Source: Isoetes taiwanensis (Eukaryota; Streptophyta; Lycopodiopsida; Isoetales; Isoetaceae). Taken from it: DNA of 64,000 bases. Shown here piece by piece: positions 1 through 12,389 of the stretch. How positions within the stretch are numbered: position 1 is the stretch's first letter; each line of letters starts with the position of its first letter. The DNA lies in the NCBI GenBank assembly GCA_021234155.1, contig JAJEKV010000021.1:18029710-18093709 (forward strand). Reading direction: 5' to 3'. The notes below the pieces were generated by a model, which saw nothing but the letters and a program-made list of their open reading frames with translations, did not search any database and was not told the DNA's origin. Both the position numbers and the translations under genes were made by a program.

Positions 1-1620
1 ATCCATTGGTTTAAAATTCAAGATGCAATGACAGCTATTGGTTTCAATTATGCAGGTACTATCTTTTTACACTCATTGCCTTCGATGACCATTGCAATGG
101 CATGCCATTGGCATATGTCATAACCAATTCTCAAAAAAGTAGGGCTATAACTAAGTGGTTGAAAGCACTAAAGGATTCACTATGCCAGGATGATCCCGAC
201 TGGCACCCTTCTTGCATCATAACTGACGATGCTGATGCTGAAATCAAGGCGGTAAAAAATGTAAGTGATGCCTTGTAATTTTCCCCCAAGTTATACTTTC
301 TTGCATACTTTCTAACACTAACACTTGTAGGTATTCCCAAACATGCCTGTGCAAATATGCATTTGGCATGTGAGAAGAGCCTGGATTAAGTGGCTAAGCA
401 AAAATGTAAGGAGTAAGGTGCATAGAAATGAAATGTTCAAGGAGCTAGGGAATATAATGTACAAGACAGAGGGTCCTATAGGGGACAATGAGTATGGTCA
501 GGAGTACAGGGAAGCTGTTAGGAAAGAGGCTATCAAGAGATTGGAAGAGTTGGTGAGGAAGTATCCTCAATACCCTAAATTGTCGGCCTACATGAGTAAG
601 GAGTGGACTAAGAACATCTGTGAATGGGTATTGGCTACAAGAATGTACATGCACTCCAATCAAGAGACCAATGCTGCCATAGAGGCATGGCATGCTGCCC
701 TTAAGTTGCGCCTAGGCATATGTAAACGTGCACTTCGAGGCAGGAGAATTGACTGGTTGCTCTACATTCTCACTAACAATGTGGAGACACACATGGCTTA
801 TATGAGGTAACATTTACATATCACTATTTACCTTGCAAATGATTGATATATAGCTATGTTCTAGGTCTATGAAGGAACATGGATTTGTAGTCAACACCTC
901 ATAGGAACAAATAGTAGAGTGCGCAATTAGAGGCGCGGAGAATTCTTAAATTTTAACAAGTCACAATTACCAACTTCGAGGAGGGCGAGGCTGAAGTGCA
1001 AACCAAACGCACTCTTAGACAGGGCCCGTACTTTGTTGCTGGAGCACACAAGAATTGGGCATGTTGTGATTGCCCTTGGGGAGCCAAGGGTAATCTATGT
1101 AAGCATCAGGTGAAAGTTATGCAAATGCTTGGCAATTACAGGGATCAAGATCTCTTGCAGGTGTTGGGTTCCCAATATGGGACAATAGGTGGGGGCATGG
1201 ACCACCAAGCAACGAAGTCGCAAGAGAGTTGTGGAGACCGTGGATCTGGAGGTGCTTGAGGTAATGCGCCTAGGGGAAGAGTCTCCCTTGCAAACAAGCA
1301 GTCAAGTGGACTTGAACAAGACTCAGGCCTCCTTGGAGGCGGTAATTGCTAGAGTGATGTCTAGGGCTCAAAAAGATCCTAACATTTTAGTTGCAACTGA
1401 TTCTCTCATGAGGCAGCTCGACTTTAGACTTGAGAAGATGGATGACATAGTTGGCACGAGCACTAACATATCAAGTCTACCTGAACTTACCTTGGAGGTG
1501 AATTGTGGTACTAGCTTGTCACGGCTGAAGCCTGTTATAGAACTTGGAAAACATAAGGTGAAGAAAGCAAGGAAGAGTTGGAAGGAACTTCAGATGGAGG
1601 CTTCATGCAAGGCACCATGA
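1..1620 (+). pseudogene. MULE-type transposase with SWIM zinc finger, broken
   Basis: An exon at about 55-270 encodes FDDHCNGMPLAYVIT and IITDDADAEIKAVKN. After an intron (gtaagt at 271 to ttgtag near 330) the frame continues as VFPNMPVQICIWHVRRAW to position 810. These are the spaced acidic residues and CxWH motif of MULE/FAR1-type transposases, which act as nuclear DNA cut-and-paste enzymes. A SWIM zinc finger follows at about 1055-1130 (CDCPWGAKGNLCKH, pattern CxCx(n)CxH). The C-terminal part, 1189-1620, is in another frame. A second possible intron (808-863) leads into a stop near 912, another stop lies near 947, and a frameshift near 1190 splits the tail, so it cannot make full-length protein. 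The 5' end lies outside the window. A domesticated FAR1-like gene is the alternative, but the stops argue for a dead transposon. Confidence 0.8.
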
Positions 1621-1773
1621 TTCCCAAATTTTGGGACCTGAAACATGACTCTCATAATCAGAACATGACTTTTATTTCTCAATCTTTCAAATGTAATGTT
1701 TAAATGTTCTAAGGTAATGGTAAATGTTATGTAATGGTAAATGTTTCCCCCTAAGGTTCTAAGGTTATCATTT

Positions 1774-2270
1774 TAATCCCGTCCGCCTGCTGGTGATCCC
1801 GGAGGATGGGATCACGACGGTGATCCCCACCTCAGGGATCTTGCCAGCGGACGGATATTACTTTTAATTTTTTTTCCCCCTAAGGTACAATGGTTCTAAG
1901 GTTATAATTTTAATCCCGTCCGCCTGCTGGTGATCCCGGAGGATGGGATCACGTGTGGTGATCCCCACCTCCGGGATCACCAGCAGGCGGACGGGATTAT
2001 TTTTTAATTTTTTTTCCCCCCAAGGTACAATGGTTCTAAGGTTATAATTTTAATCCCGTCGCTTTGGTGATCGGGAGGATGGGATCACGTTTGGTGATCC
2101 CCACCTCCGGGATCACCAGCAGGCGGACGGTATTATTTTTTAATTTTTTTACCCCCCAAGGTACAATGGTTCTAAGGTTATCATTTTAATCCCGTCCGCC
2201 AGGTGGGGACCACCATGGGTGATCCCCACCTCCGGGATCACCAGTAAGCGGGCGAATTTTTTATTTTTTT
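1774..2270. repeat. Tandem minisatellite A, period about 137-140 bp
   Basis: Four units begin near 1774, 1911, 2051 and 2188. Each opens with TAATCCCGTCCGCC and contains TGATCCCGGAGG facing CCACCTCCGGGATCA, so every unit folds on itself. Units are separated by a T-rich run and the phrase AAGGTACAATGGTTCTAAGG. No coding potential is seen. Confidence 0.85.
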
Positions 2271-2860
2271 TTAAGAGTCTATGGTTCTTAGCTTCTCGAA
2301 ATTATTCCCGTCCGCGAGGTGGGGATCCCGGAGGTGGGGATCACCGTGGATGATCCCCACCTCCGGGATCACCAGGTGGGGACCACCATGGGTGATCCCC
2401 ACCTCCGGGATCACCAGTAAGCGGGCGAATTTTTTTTTTTTTTTTAAGACTCTATGGTTCTTAGCTTCCGCAGTTTATTCCCGTCTGCGAGGTGGTGATC
2501 CCGGAGGTGGGGATCACCGTGGGTGATCCCCACCTCCGGGATCACCAGGTGGGGACCACCATGGGTGATCCCCACCTCCGGGATCACCGATGAAGGCGAA
2601 TTTTTATTTTTTAGAGTCTATGGTTCTTAGCTTCGAAATTATTCCGCCCGTGAGGTGGTGATCCCAGAGGTGGGGATCACGGTGGGTGATCCCCACCTCC
2701 GGGATCACCAGGTGGGGACCACGTTGGGTGATCCCCACCTCCGGGATCACCAGTAAGCGGGCGAATTTTTTTTTTTTTTAAGAGTCTATGGTTCTTAGCT
2801 TCTCGAATTTATTCCCGTCCGCGAGGTGGTGATCCCGGAGGTGGGGATCACCACCACTGG
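2271..2860. repeat. Tandem minisatellite B, period about 170 bp
   Basis: Units begin at AGAGTCTATGGTTCTTAGC near 2274, 2447 (with a one-base change), 2614 and 2781. Each carries the same GATCCCGGAGGTGGGGATC palindromes as array A, but usually two in a row. The sequence is directly related to array A and probably arose from it by unit doubling (inference). Confidence 0.85.
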
Positions 2861-2904
2861 TTGTTTTCCATTTGTCATTTCCATTGGTTGTTTTAATATT
2901 TGCC

Positions 2905-2990
2905 TCCCTGGGGATCCCGGAGGTGTTCAAACTTCGGGATCCCAGAGCTATTCAAGTTTGGGGATCCCAGAGGTGTTCAAATTCCCAAAC
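2905..2990. repeat. Short tandem repeat, about 26-nt unit
   Basis: Three degenerate copies of GGGATCCCAGAGGTGTTCAA sit just right of the larger minisatellites and share the GGGATCCC core. Confidence 0.6.
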
Positions 2991-3167
2991 ATCTGTGGAC
3001 AACATCTGTTATGAATTGAGGGGATGCAGATTGACAGTTCAGGAGTAAACCCGGATAAGGAAAAACAAAAGCTATCTCCCACATCAATTAACCATTCACA
3101 AACTGTCATATTTTACAATCATAGCCAAAAATTTACATGTTGAACAAGGATCAAAAGTTTTTTTCTG

Positions 3168-5217
3168 TTATGGACCATTCAGCATCAAACGGGTCACGGG
3201 CCGGTCGAATTGGTTGCTACCCTCGGGCAAGTAGAAGGTTGATTTTCCTGCTTTTAGGCAGTCACTTAACTTCTGCAGCATGACCTTGAAGCTTGACCTC
3301 AAATTGTCCATGTCTTCCTTGGCAAACCAGTCCCGGTGGATCACCATCTGCACACAGTAGATTATAAATGGACACTAAATAAATTTGCTGATCAAGAATG
3401 ACAGAAGATAAGACATAGACAACTCACATCTGTCTCCTTCATGTAGATTTCTCTGATGAATTTCTGCACACAACCAATAACATAGATGCCACAATCCACG
3501 GTTGTTGTCTTTGGCGTGGAGCTTCCATCAAGATTACTGGTGCATTATGCAATGCTGATGCCTCGTGCCTCCACCTCTTAAATACATCACTTAAAAACCT
3601 GCAATTCAAGGCATTAGAAGATAGGCTATGAATTAATAGTTACCAAATTCTGCACGCACAAAGTGATGAACCCGCGTGTTGGAGCATGGAGGGGATCAAA
3701 GGAATCGAAGTGCAATATGCAAGGGCAAGGCTTCTTCAATTTACGGCATGCCAAAGGATCAGCCACTAAAATGAGCAGGGCTCAAAGTGGCCCTTTGCAT
3801 AGGACAAGATGCCATCAATTTAAACCGAGAACTAAAAAGGAAATAAAAATCCACTTCCCAAAACCCAATTTACGGCATTGACCGGTATGTAGTAGAACCG
3901 TGCATACTTGGATTTTCCACGGCCTTGCCAAAGGGGATCCCGGAATTAGTTTGACGAACGCGTCAGAGGCACCACAGAGGGCGGGTTTTGTGCCATTTAG
4001 AAACAGGCCAAAAGCGGCGAGGGTGGAGGAAGACATGATGACGGCGTTTTTGGTGAGGAATTGAGTGTGCAAGAACCCCGCTAAAGCTCAAATTTTAGCA
4101 TACCATGCAAGAAATAAAAACAAAGACAACACACATACAAGAATAGGCTCCTAGGCGTCGGCATCGATCTCGAATCTTCAATACCGAGGTCACCGGAATA
4201 GTCGAGAATTTTCGTTGCCTCGCCTCGCCTCGAGATGTGGAATTCAACATCCGATGATTTGCTGCCCACCTTCATCAGAGGACTTTGAACCACAATTGGA
4301 TATTCCAGAGAAAATCTAAACCGCCAAAGCTCCTTTCTAATCCCCTGTCATATAATTTTAGAGATTCAAAGAAGTGGGGGTCCAAAGCATATACAAATAC
4401 CATAATTTTATCTTGCTCGGGGTCGGGGGAGCCAATTCATCTGCATTTTCAGACTCCTCCTCCTCCTCTGATTCTTCATGCACAATATGGTTTGGAGCCA
4501 TCAGATCTGCATCCCTCCAGGACTGCACAAAAGTCCGCTTCCTTGGGGTCACCAGACTTGGGCTATTGAACTTGGGGTTTTGGGAGGAGGTGAATTAAAA
4601 TCAAGCGTATCGCAGACTTCAAACTCCAGACTCACATCGTCTTCGTCCAACTGGTGCTGTTCATGGCTCAAATCACCAAACAAATCCTTCTCATCCAAAT
4701 TGCCATGCTTGCCCCTAATCCTTTCCTTGATTTCCCTTATCCGCTCTACCTGCATTTCTAGTTTCGTGGCCTCCTTTTCTCCTTTTCGCGGGTTTATAAA
4801 CTCATTTCGGCCGTGTCATCCAAAAGTCCGAGGGCGATTTGCTCATCGCCATACGCCCTGCTGCCCTTGCCCTCTCGAAGTTTTCGGTCCTCAGTTGTGG
4901 CTAAATTTAAAGTCGGGTCAAGAGATCTCTCCACACTTATCTTCCCATAATCTCTAACCCTCACCTCAGCCCCTTGTTCTTGAATTGACCCCTCGAGGCA
5001 TCCGGAAGCTTTGTAATTTTGCCATAATTGATGCACCCGAACCTATGATTCTCCGATTCGATCTTCCTATTGTAGGATTTGCTGCGATCCACGACCGGGT
5101 AACGCCATTTTCGAGTGACGACTGATCATACCCGTAGTCCTTCAAAATTTCTTCGGTGGTCGGGTTCCTCGCTTGGATTAACGTTAAAACATTCAATATT
5201 ACTTTTCGGGGCCTCAT
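3168..5217 (-). pseudogene. Ulp1-like (C48) SUMO-protease gene, broken
   Basis: Read right to left. The N-terminal half (about 5217-4300) is acidic and charged and is split over several frames. A segment near 3930-3860 reads KYARFYYIPVNAVNWVLGSG, matching the Ulp1 IPVNxxxHW block, with Asn where the catalytic His usually sits. A segment at 3530-3430 reads TTTVDCGIYVIGCVQKF, the Ulp1 DCG motif with the nucleophile Cys. After an intron (gtgagt near 3427 to tgcag near 3354) the C-terminus runs MVIHRDWFAKEDMDN to a stop at 3168. Ulp1 proteases cleave SUMO or related modifiers; plant MULE and CACTA elements often carry such genes. The frameshifts and lost His mark it as dead. It converges on the MULE transposase at 1-1620, so both may be parts of one Ulp1-carrying MULE (inference). 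Confidence 0.7.
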
Positions 5218-5585
5218 CCCCTCATCCGCATTTTAGCATTCTTTAGATCATCGCTTTTCATTGGCATTGGCCATCAACCCAAGCCTCGTCCCCGGCTTTC
5301 GGGGGTATTCTTACGTGGTGAAGCGCCCTTAGCTCTTGCTTACGCCTGAATCTCTTCTTGTTCGGGATTGAACCTCTTGGTCGGATTCAATCGAGCAATA
5401 TCTTTGAGGCGGTCGGGCAATGGCCAAGCCGAAGTTTCCTTCCATTTCCCCATTCCGGTTCGTTAATGGGCGTATTAAGGCTGATTTGAAGTTAATCGAC
5501 TCCTCCATCATCTCGTAAAAATAACATAACCGGTTAGAATAAGACTAAAATAGACTTTAACAATGGATCTGTCCATGGCGCTTAC

Positions 5586-5756
5586 CTTTAAATACTCGGC
5601 AGATGCAACAGCGGCGACAGCGCCTCTGGATTCGGCAGCAATCGGGCCCTTTCGGTCGATTCGGGTCGGGAAAGGGCAATCGTTCTTTGGCGCATTGAAG
5701 TTCGGACATAGCCATCGCACCACTGTGCTCCCTTCCTCCGGAATCCCCAACCGCAC
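5586..5756 (-). CDS. Possible first exon of an unidentified gene
   Basis: An ATG at 5756 opens 57 codons reading MRLGIPEEGSTVVRWLCPNF and ending AEYLK at a good splice donor (AAAG^GTAAGCGCC, donor at 5585). I recognise no domain. It lies upstream, in minus-strand sense, of the broken Ulp1-like gene and could be its leader exon or a captured fragment. The region is GC-rich and low in stops by chance, so support is weak. Confidence 0.25.
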
Positions 5757-5924
5757 ACGTGGCGACTCACAATTGGGCCCGTACGAATAACTGGCGGTTT
5801 TCCCGCCCTCCGGTTACACCATTAGTGCCCGGCGACATTTACAATCAGGTGCGTCGCCGGCATTGATTCAAACCAATGGCATCGATTGAACCACGTGGAC
5901 GGCCCGGCTTTTCGTCAAGGCGGT

Positions 5925-6445
5925 GGTGATCCGGAGGAGGTTTCACAGAGAAAGACTATCGGGGATACCGTGAGGTCGGAATAAGCCTGGCGATAACGGC
6001 ATCCGATATCGCCGTGGCATGGGGATCCCGGAGGAGGGGATCATCGCCGCCGTGATTCGGTGATCCCGAGGATGTAATCACGCCGGTGGGTGCTCATTGA
6101 TCCCGGAGGAGGGATTCACCACGCTGATATCGGACGCGGGTTATCGCCGAGTCCTTTTCCGGATCCCGAGGGCGGCATCTTCCGGTCCTCGATGTCGGCC
6201 GACGCCGGGCTAAGGTGGTGATCCCGAGGCCGGATCGTGGCGATAATCTGCGGTGGCCGATATCGCCACGCCGATGGCGCATCCCGTGAGGAGGGATCAA
6301 CCCCACGCTGATATCGGGCCGGTTATTCGGCGTGGCATGGGGATCCCGAGGGCGGATCAAGGCGTCGGTGATCCCGTGAGGGCGGATCAGCGCTGGTGAT
6401 ACCGAGGGGCGGGAACACCACCGGACGCCCGGATGTGTCTAGTGG
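5925..6445. repeat. Second GATCCCGGAGG-type repeat field, degenerate
   Basis: At least eight scattered copies of GGTGATCCCGAGG / GATCCCGGAGGAGGGGATC are mixed with CGATATCGCC units in very GC-rich DNA. The core matches the minisatellites at 1.77-2.86 kb, 4 kb away, but the spacer differs and no regular period is clear. Short ORFs here are by-products of the composition. Confidence 0.7.
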
Positions 6446-6762
6446 GCGGGCGCTCCGATTTATGCAGACCCCTCACGGTGTCAAGACGGTGAAACGGGGG
6501 TCCGAAAACGGATTCCGTCGAGCCACGGGGGTGATGGGGAGGGCGGTTTTTACCTCCGGGATCCCAAAACCGAGGTAAGACTATCCTGAGCCATTCTAAG
6601 TGCAGCCCATGCCCTAAATAACTTTCAACTTTTGCTTTACCTTATTGTATGGGTTCACGCGATATTTGGGATGCCATTCGGCATGTGCCGGTGGGGTCCC
6701 GCGACCGGCGTTAGCGGAGCGTCACCTGCATATGCCGCATCGGCGACCAAATGCCGCGGAAC

Positions 6763-7520
6763 CCACAATATGGTATTTAAGGAGCGATTTTTTCTCTCCC
6801 TCTTTGGCGGCCGGTCTATTTCAAGCTCCGGCAAATGATGGCGTCAAGCAAGATCATGCAAAGAACTAGATTTTTGAGGTCCAGCGGCTGATGGCACTAA
6901 AGCGGGATGTCGCCACCGGCGCGTGGCGTTTGAAGCTTCGGTAAAGCTCAGATCTACTAGCTATGGCACCTGTAGCTTTGGTAAAGCTCATGTCTAGAAG
7001 CTATGGCGCCCGAAGCTCGGTTTAAAAGCTCGGATCTAGAAGCTATGGCGCCTGAAGCTCAGTTTAGAAGCTCGGTTTAGAAGCTCGTAAAGCTCCGGTT
7101 TAGAAGCTCCCGTAAAGCTTGCTCTGTTTTCTAAAGCTCAGTTTAGAAGCTCGGGGTTTAGAAGCTCAAGTAAAGCTCGGTTTAGAAGCTCCCCGAAGCT
7201 TGCTCTGTTTTCTAAAGCTTATGCCCCTTGTTCCGCGGTTGCAAGCCATACAAGCCTTCTCTTTACTTTCTCTTCTCCGACAGCCATGCAAACTATTGAA
7301 GCACAAGAGGATATGACCGCAGGAGGATCTGCTCGCACACGACGCCACGGCAAGGAACAGGGGTTTGGTAACAGAGCAAGAAACAGAGATTGTCTACCGG
7401 CTAGAAACCGGAGATGCGGAATGGTAGACTCAACTACCATTCTGCAATAGAATCCTCTGCCACATGGCAGCAGGAAATTAACCCACAGCAAAAAATCGTG
7501 ACCCAAATACCATATTGTAT
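6763..7520. mobile_element. Possible terminal-inverted-repeat element
   Basis: CACAATATGGTATTT followed by GCGATTTTTT (6763-6800) is matched in inverse by AAAAAATCGTGACCC then AAATACCATATTGTAT (7487-7520). The outer limits and a target duplication are not clear. The interior holds an AAGCTC repeat field and no recognisable transposase, so if real it is non-autonomous. Confidence 0.5.
6935..7225. repeat. Degenerate tandem repeat of AAGCTCGGTTTAGAAGCTC
   Basis: More than ten imperfect copies of AAGCTC/AGCTTCG with TTTAGAAGCT spacers occur between 6935 and 7225, within the putative TIR element. The unit contains the palindrome AGCT. Confidence 0.7.
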
Positions 7521-8126
7521 AAGAAATTGGCCTAAAGCCTTGCCAAAATGCCACCATAAATAAATGCTTTGAAAATCTTCAAAGTGCATCTCTTGTGAAA
7601 TAAATAGGTACGTACCTCTAAAGAAATATGTTTATGGATTCTAGTTCTTGAAATGACAACCTATTGGGTCCTCAAATTATGACTAGGCCTATCAATAAGC
7701 CCTTTTCCCAATGGAGGTACAAGGATTGCTTCTCCCAAGATAGGGTACCTTTAAGAATTTAAAGGCATAAGTGTGGCCTAGGTAAGAAACCACTAGGCCA
7801 CTTTACCTTTATAATGTGTTCTCCTTAATGTGTATAATGTCAAAGCATCCATATGCAAGGACGTCCATATGCAAGGGCATATAGCCCATTCTTTCACAAT
7901 GTAATACCAATGGTATTGAAGCAATGCAAAAATAGACTTTCTCTTGAATATTTGGGCAATAAATTCCTTATCAATTTTTTCTTCTTCAATTAAAGCTCAA
8001 ATAAGAGCAGATTCTCAAGATTTGAACAATTAAACCATTTTGCAAGTTTATATCAATATTTCATCGTCATTAGACAACTCAATGGCTAATATCTGTCAAT
8101 AATTTGAAGATTCAAAAAGAATATTC

Positions 8127-8181
8127 CTCTTCTTCTTCTTCTTCTTCTTCTTCTTCTTCGTCTTCTTCTTCTTCTTCTTCT
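8127..8181. repeat. (TTC)n microsatellite
   Basis: About 18 TTC units with one GTC interruption. The left flank TTCAAAAAGAATATTC recurs beside the tracts at 23.53 kb and, with changes, at 16.29 and 31.24 kb, so the tract probably arose from a seed inside a mobile element. Confidence 0.9.
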
Positions 8182-8840
8182 ATGATGTTCTCACAAAGAC
8201 TATGTACAATTAAAGTTCAAAAACAATTAAAAGACTTCGTTCAAAGTGAGTACATATTTCCCAATATCTACCCTGGGTTTTTAAGCCAGGCCACATCAGG
8301 TACTCCTACTCCCATGTACATTTATTTTTTTGGAACTTAGAATATACACTTGCACATCAAACATATTCAGAAATATTTCACTTTAAATGATATTATAATG
8401 TACAACCAACTCATATCTCTTGTTTCTATTCATATAAATCTTAAACGTAAATGTAAACTTGTTATATTGTTCATCCATAAATCTCAAAGAGTTCCATTTA
8501 TATTTCATATATAGACATAAATCTGTGGTTAAAATCAGTAAGGTCATATCAAAAAATCTTCCCAAGTTTTATTTTTCAAGAACATCCATATTTCCAATTA
8601 GTGACTATTTATGCCACATATTTCAGAGTTTGTGCATCATGAAGAACAAACTAAGGTTTGTGGTAGCTCAAAAGAATGTCATTGTATAACATTCAACAAA
8701 TAACTTGTACCCTTTTGTTCAATTTAACCACCAAAAGGGAAGATCTCACCAAATATTTGTACAACCATAGAGTGGGCCGTTATCTTTGTATGGTCCCTCG
8801 ATTGTAGCAAGTAGCAAGTAGCAACTGAAAACAACACCAG

Positions 8841-8955
8841 GAGAGATTGTTCTGGTTACCTGCACCCAAACAATGCATAAGTTAGCAAGTTCATGGTAAC
8901 TACACAAGGGGCGTCAGGTAAGCTATAGAACAATCTGGCTCTTCGCCCTTCACCC
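8841..8955 (-). other. Structured intron-3'-end module, copy D (subtype 1)
   Basis: Plus-strand TTACCTG (8856-8862) pairs with CAGGTAA (8915-8921). Outside it, AGATTGTTCT (8844-8853) is an exact reverse complement of AGAACAATCT (8927-8936). AAGGGGCG (8906-8913) can pair with CGCCCTT (8944-8950), which places the 10-mer in a hairpin loop. In minus sense an intron would end GGGTGCAG^GTAACC at 8860/8859. Confidence 0.75.
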
Positions 8956-10199
8956 ATTATTTTCAGTTAATAGATGTTTCTAGAACTGATCTAGAATTAG
9001 CAGCCTTGGAAGCCACATATGAAAGAAAGAGGTTTACTAAAAGCATTCTTATACTTCAGCTTAGGACCTGGATAATAACTTATGGAACTTATGGATACGA
9101 GGCTTTTCAGGCCAGCATAGACATCCCATTATGTTGTCTTACCAACCAGCATGTATCCCCTATGTATTTTATGCTCTGGATCAGCATAGGTTAAAAGGCA
9201 CAATCCAAAAACAAAAACAAAAGCAAAAGCACCCCTGCATTATTAGCATAAAACCAGTACATAAACCAATCTAGAATGAATCATTCTAGGAAAAACCCAT
9301 GCCATAAGTATATTGTTTACACTTGGCAGTCTTTCGCTCTCGTCAAGCTGTAAGATTGTATTTTAATTTCGATTGAAGCCATCAGCCTTATGCCCTTATG
9401 ATCCTTATCATTATCAGTCTGTGCCATAAAGCAGGTCAGATGGTTCACCACCACTTATCATTTTCAGCTTTAAGTGATGGAACGTTGCCTTGTAAGAACT
9501 ACAACTTATCTAAATATAGTCCAAAACAAAGATACTATTTTAACAGAGCAGGAACGTTATGCATGTAATAGTATTATGCATGCATTTTAATCCAACAGAT
9601 CATCCTCTTTCTTAAAAACATAAAGTATTCTTGTAATCTACCATGAGGATCTTTTTATTATTTAAAGGTAGAAATAAGATCATCGAATATGACTCCAATC
9701 AAAACCGTAAAAGACGAAGTCCGGTCAATACTAGCTCCATGATCCTTGTGTAATCCACGAATTTTTATCAAGATGTATTGTCACCAAGCGAGGCATTTGT
9801 CATGCATGCCGGGCTTTGTTCATGCCATATTTTTTTGGCAAAAAGCCAAAGCGACCCGAGTTTTTCCTTCATCTCCGAGCCTTTGGATCAAAAGCTATCT
9901 CGTAATATGAGTTTAAAACCTAGTTATGGCGAAAGTACTCATCTTAAACTCATTTGCAATATGTTATTATTAGCAAATCGACCTTATTTCTCCGCAAAAG
10001 ATCTTGGACAACTTTGTTTCGGCCTAACCAAAGATGCGGGTACATAGAAATTTCCACATTGCCATTTTTTGCTTCCTGTTGCTTTCTGGATCCATTTTTT
10101 CGGAGCAACAACCAAATCTATTTTTTTTGAGCAACAAGCGCATCTTTCAAATGCATCTGCAAGAAGAACAACGCGACTTGGCATCAAGTCGAAGTTCTT

Positions 10200-12385
10200 A
10201 ACATTCTCATTCTAGTCGAGCATTGTACACGGGGCAACAACAGGAAAAAACAGGCTTAAATGGCAAAACGAATTTAGTACCTTCAAGATCTTGCATGAAT
10301 CCGTGATTGCCATTTTCAGGGGACCGATTATCCTTATCAAATCCTTGTCATTTTCGGGCAGAGAAGCAACTGTTCATGTTGGCGGCCATTTTACGCCACA
10401 GAAGCTATCCGCTAGGCCACAAAAATAAAATTATTATGACCTATACTTATTCCATATGGAAGAATTCGTCCTTATAATTTTGTTAAAAAAACCCTTTAAG
10501 AAATGTAGCATGGCCATGCTATTAAATTAAGGCCACGGGCTCTATTACCAAAGCCACCAGATTCCAAGAGAGGCCCTCTTTTTAAGTGTTGATATTTCTC
10601 CAAATATCTATGAAGCCAACATAATGCAAAAATTTGAAGCATTTAAAATGTACCATCTATAGTTAAGGCATTTGTTAACTCAAAAGGCTATCCGGCCATC
10701 TCAAAACCTACGCCTTTTTCCCTTACAAGCGCTTTACGTTATTGAGAAAATTGTAATTTTGACGAAACAAGACCTTAGGCCCATTTAAACATGTAAAATG
10801 ATCCAAATTTATTACCTTGAATAAGCTTTAATGTAATCGGCTTCTCCTTGGCACCATAAAGATACATGCAAGCCATTTTCCCTAAAGGCTAGGGGAGGGT
10901 GGCCGTCCACGGCGGCAGACCCCACGCGCAGATGTGGCAAGCCCACGCGCAGACGTGGCAAACTTGTGCAAGGGTTTTCGTAGTTTCTGGTGAAGGCTCG
11001 ATGGAGGAGAAGCGTAGCTCCACGGCGGTCCACTGAGGGCTTTGCCATAATCATCGAAGGCTTTGTTTTCAGAGGTAAACAAAGTTTGCATTTTCAGAAG
11101 TTATTTTCAGAAGTTATTTTTGGTTCAAACATGGTAACAGGGGTAGATAGATCCACCTTCATTCTCTCAGTCTTGATGCCATGTCTGGATTTTTTATCAT
11201 AAGCTTGGATTTCTATAGGGACAAACCAAATGTAGACAAGTGCTCATTGCAGAGCATTGATCTAATATGCAGATCAAATTGTCTGAACAAACTGTACACA
11301 CAGAGTCAGAATATCAGGTGAAGCTCAGTTCTAGTCCTGAAATCTCCTATATATAATAAGGTCTAGGGAATAAGGCCTATTTATGATGTGAGACAGCACC
11401 TCTATAAGGGATGCTTTTGTGAGCTGGGAGCTGTCTGTGATGTCCACACAGTACCCACCAGTTACATAACAAGTTCAACAACTATTTAAATGCAGACAAA
11501 CATTAGTACGTCCCCACACTGTTCAGTTTCTACTGCATCATCCATCATAGTTATGTTTTCACCGTTACTTAAGAAGCCTATGGTCTATATATTCTCTTGT
11601 AGCCAGGGTCTGTCCAAAGACGTGAATACAAACTTTATTCCGTTTACATAAGTAGCGCCAAAACTTGGTAAGGAAGCAGTTAGCACTCAGATAAGGTAAG
11701 GGCCAGATTTTGTTAAGCATGATTCCAAGTGGATTACAACATCAAACAACGCTAATGTTGGTAAGATGATAATCAAGTATTGTTTGCTTTACAAGGTTTA
11801 TCTGCCATAGCTAGCCTCACTCAGATGGTTATCCTCCTCCTTAAGTTCTGGTTGAGGCAGGCTTTGCTGTTTATATGCCTGCAATTATGACCATTGGATT
11901 TCAAGTATTTGAAACAAATTGATTGAGCTGCTTAATTACGAGGTAATCAGGTACAGATACTTCTAAATACAGGTACTTCTAAAGGTGCCTGATTATCACG
12001 TAATTATGCAAGGAATCTTGATAATCAGGCTGGAACTTGCTCAGATGGTTGATTATGAGACTGGACTGGATGTTCTTTTATTTAGGTGCCATCCTCCATG
12101 TCATGCAGGGAAAATTGACTGCCATAAGTTTCAATTAAGATGTTGCATAGAGGAAGTGTCCTATTCCACGGCATTAGTTTGAAGGAAGTGTGCACAGATG
12201 ATGAATTGTTTCATTCAGATGGGTCCAGTGCAGGCCAGCAGAAATAGAAATGTTACATTAATTTCTTAATTTTGATTAAGAAAATTTCTTTGATTAAGAA
12301 ATTAATTTTAGTGCATTTAGTTATCTTAGTTTTGATTTCTTAATTAACTTTGTTTTGTTACATTAATTTCTTTTATAAGTTATAG
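10200..12385. other. No gene recognised; AT-rich spacer
   Basis: I see no supported coding region. One local feature is a 21-nt tandem duplication, CCCACGCGCAGAtGTGGCAA (10921-10963), in a small GC-rich patch. Near 12250-12350 there is AT-rich, self-complementary DNA (TTTCTTAATTTTGATTAAGAAA). Confidence 0.5.
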
Positions 12386-12389
12386 GTTA

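Larger units (their letters stand above)
8100..8990 (-). mobile_element. Element copy D: partial, with exon 2 and structured intron end
   Basis: In minus-strand sense this copy has the structured intron 3' module (8955-8860), an exon-like stretch at 8859-8750 open from GTA for 36 codons (VTRTISPGVVFSCYLLL...), and a donor-like G^GTGAGATCT at 8749. About 450 nt further on comes a hairpin block, GATGTGGCCTGG...CCAGGGTAGATATTGGG (8305-8262), and then a (GAA)n tract. The same order is seen in copy C. No RT or recombinase domain follows, so it is truncated. A matching first exon should lie between 9.5 and 10.2 kb; an ATG at 10187 (MPSRVVLLADAF) is only a weak candidate. Confidence 0.55.

Noticed and set aside
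8841-8955. Hammerhead ribozyme, as found in other Penelope elements
   Set aside because: No CUGANGA...GAAA core in the right order on either strand; the nearest match (CTGACG, CGAAG) is not conserved between copies.
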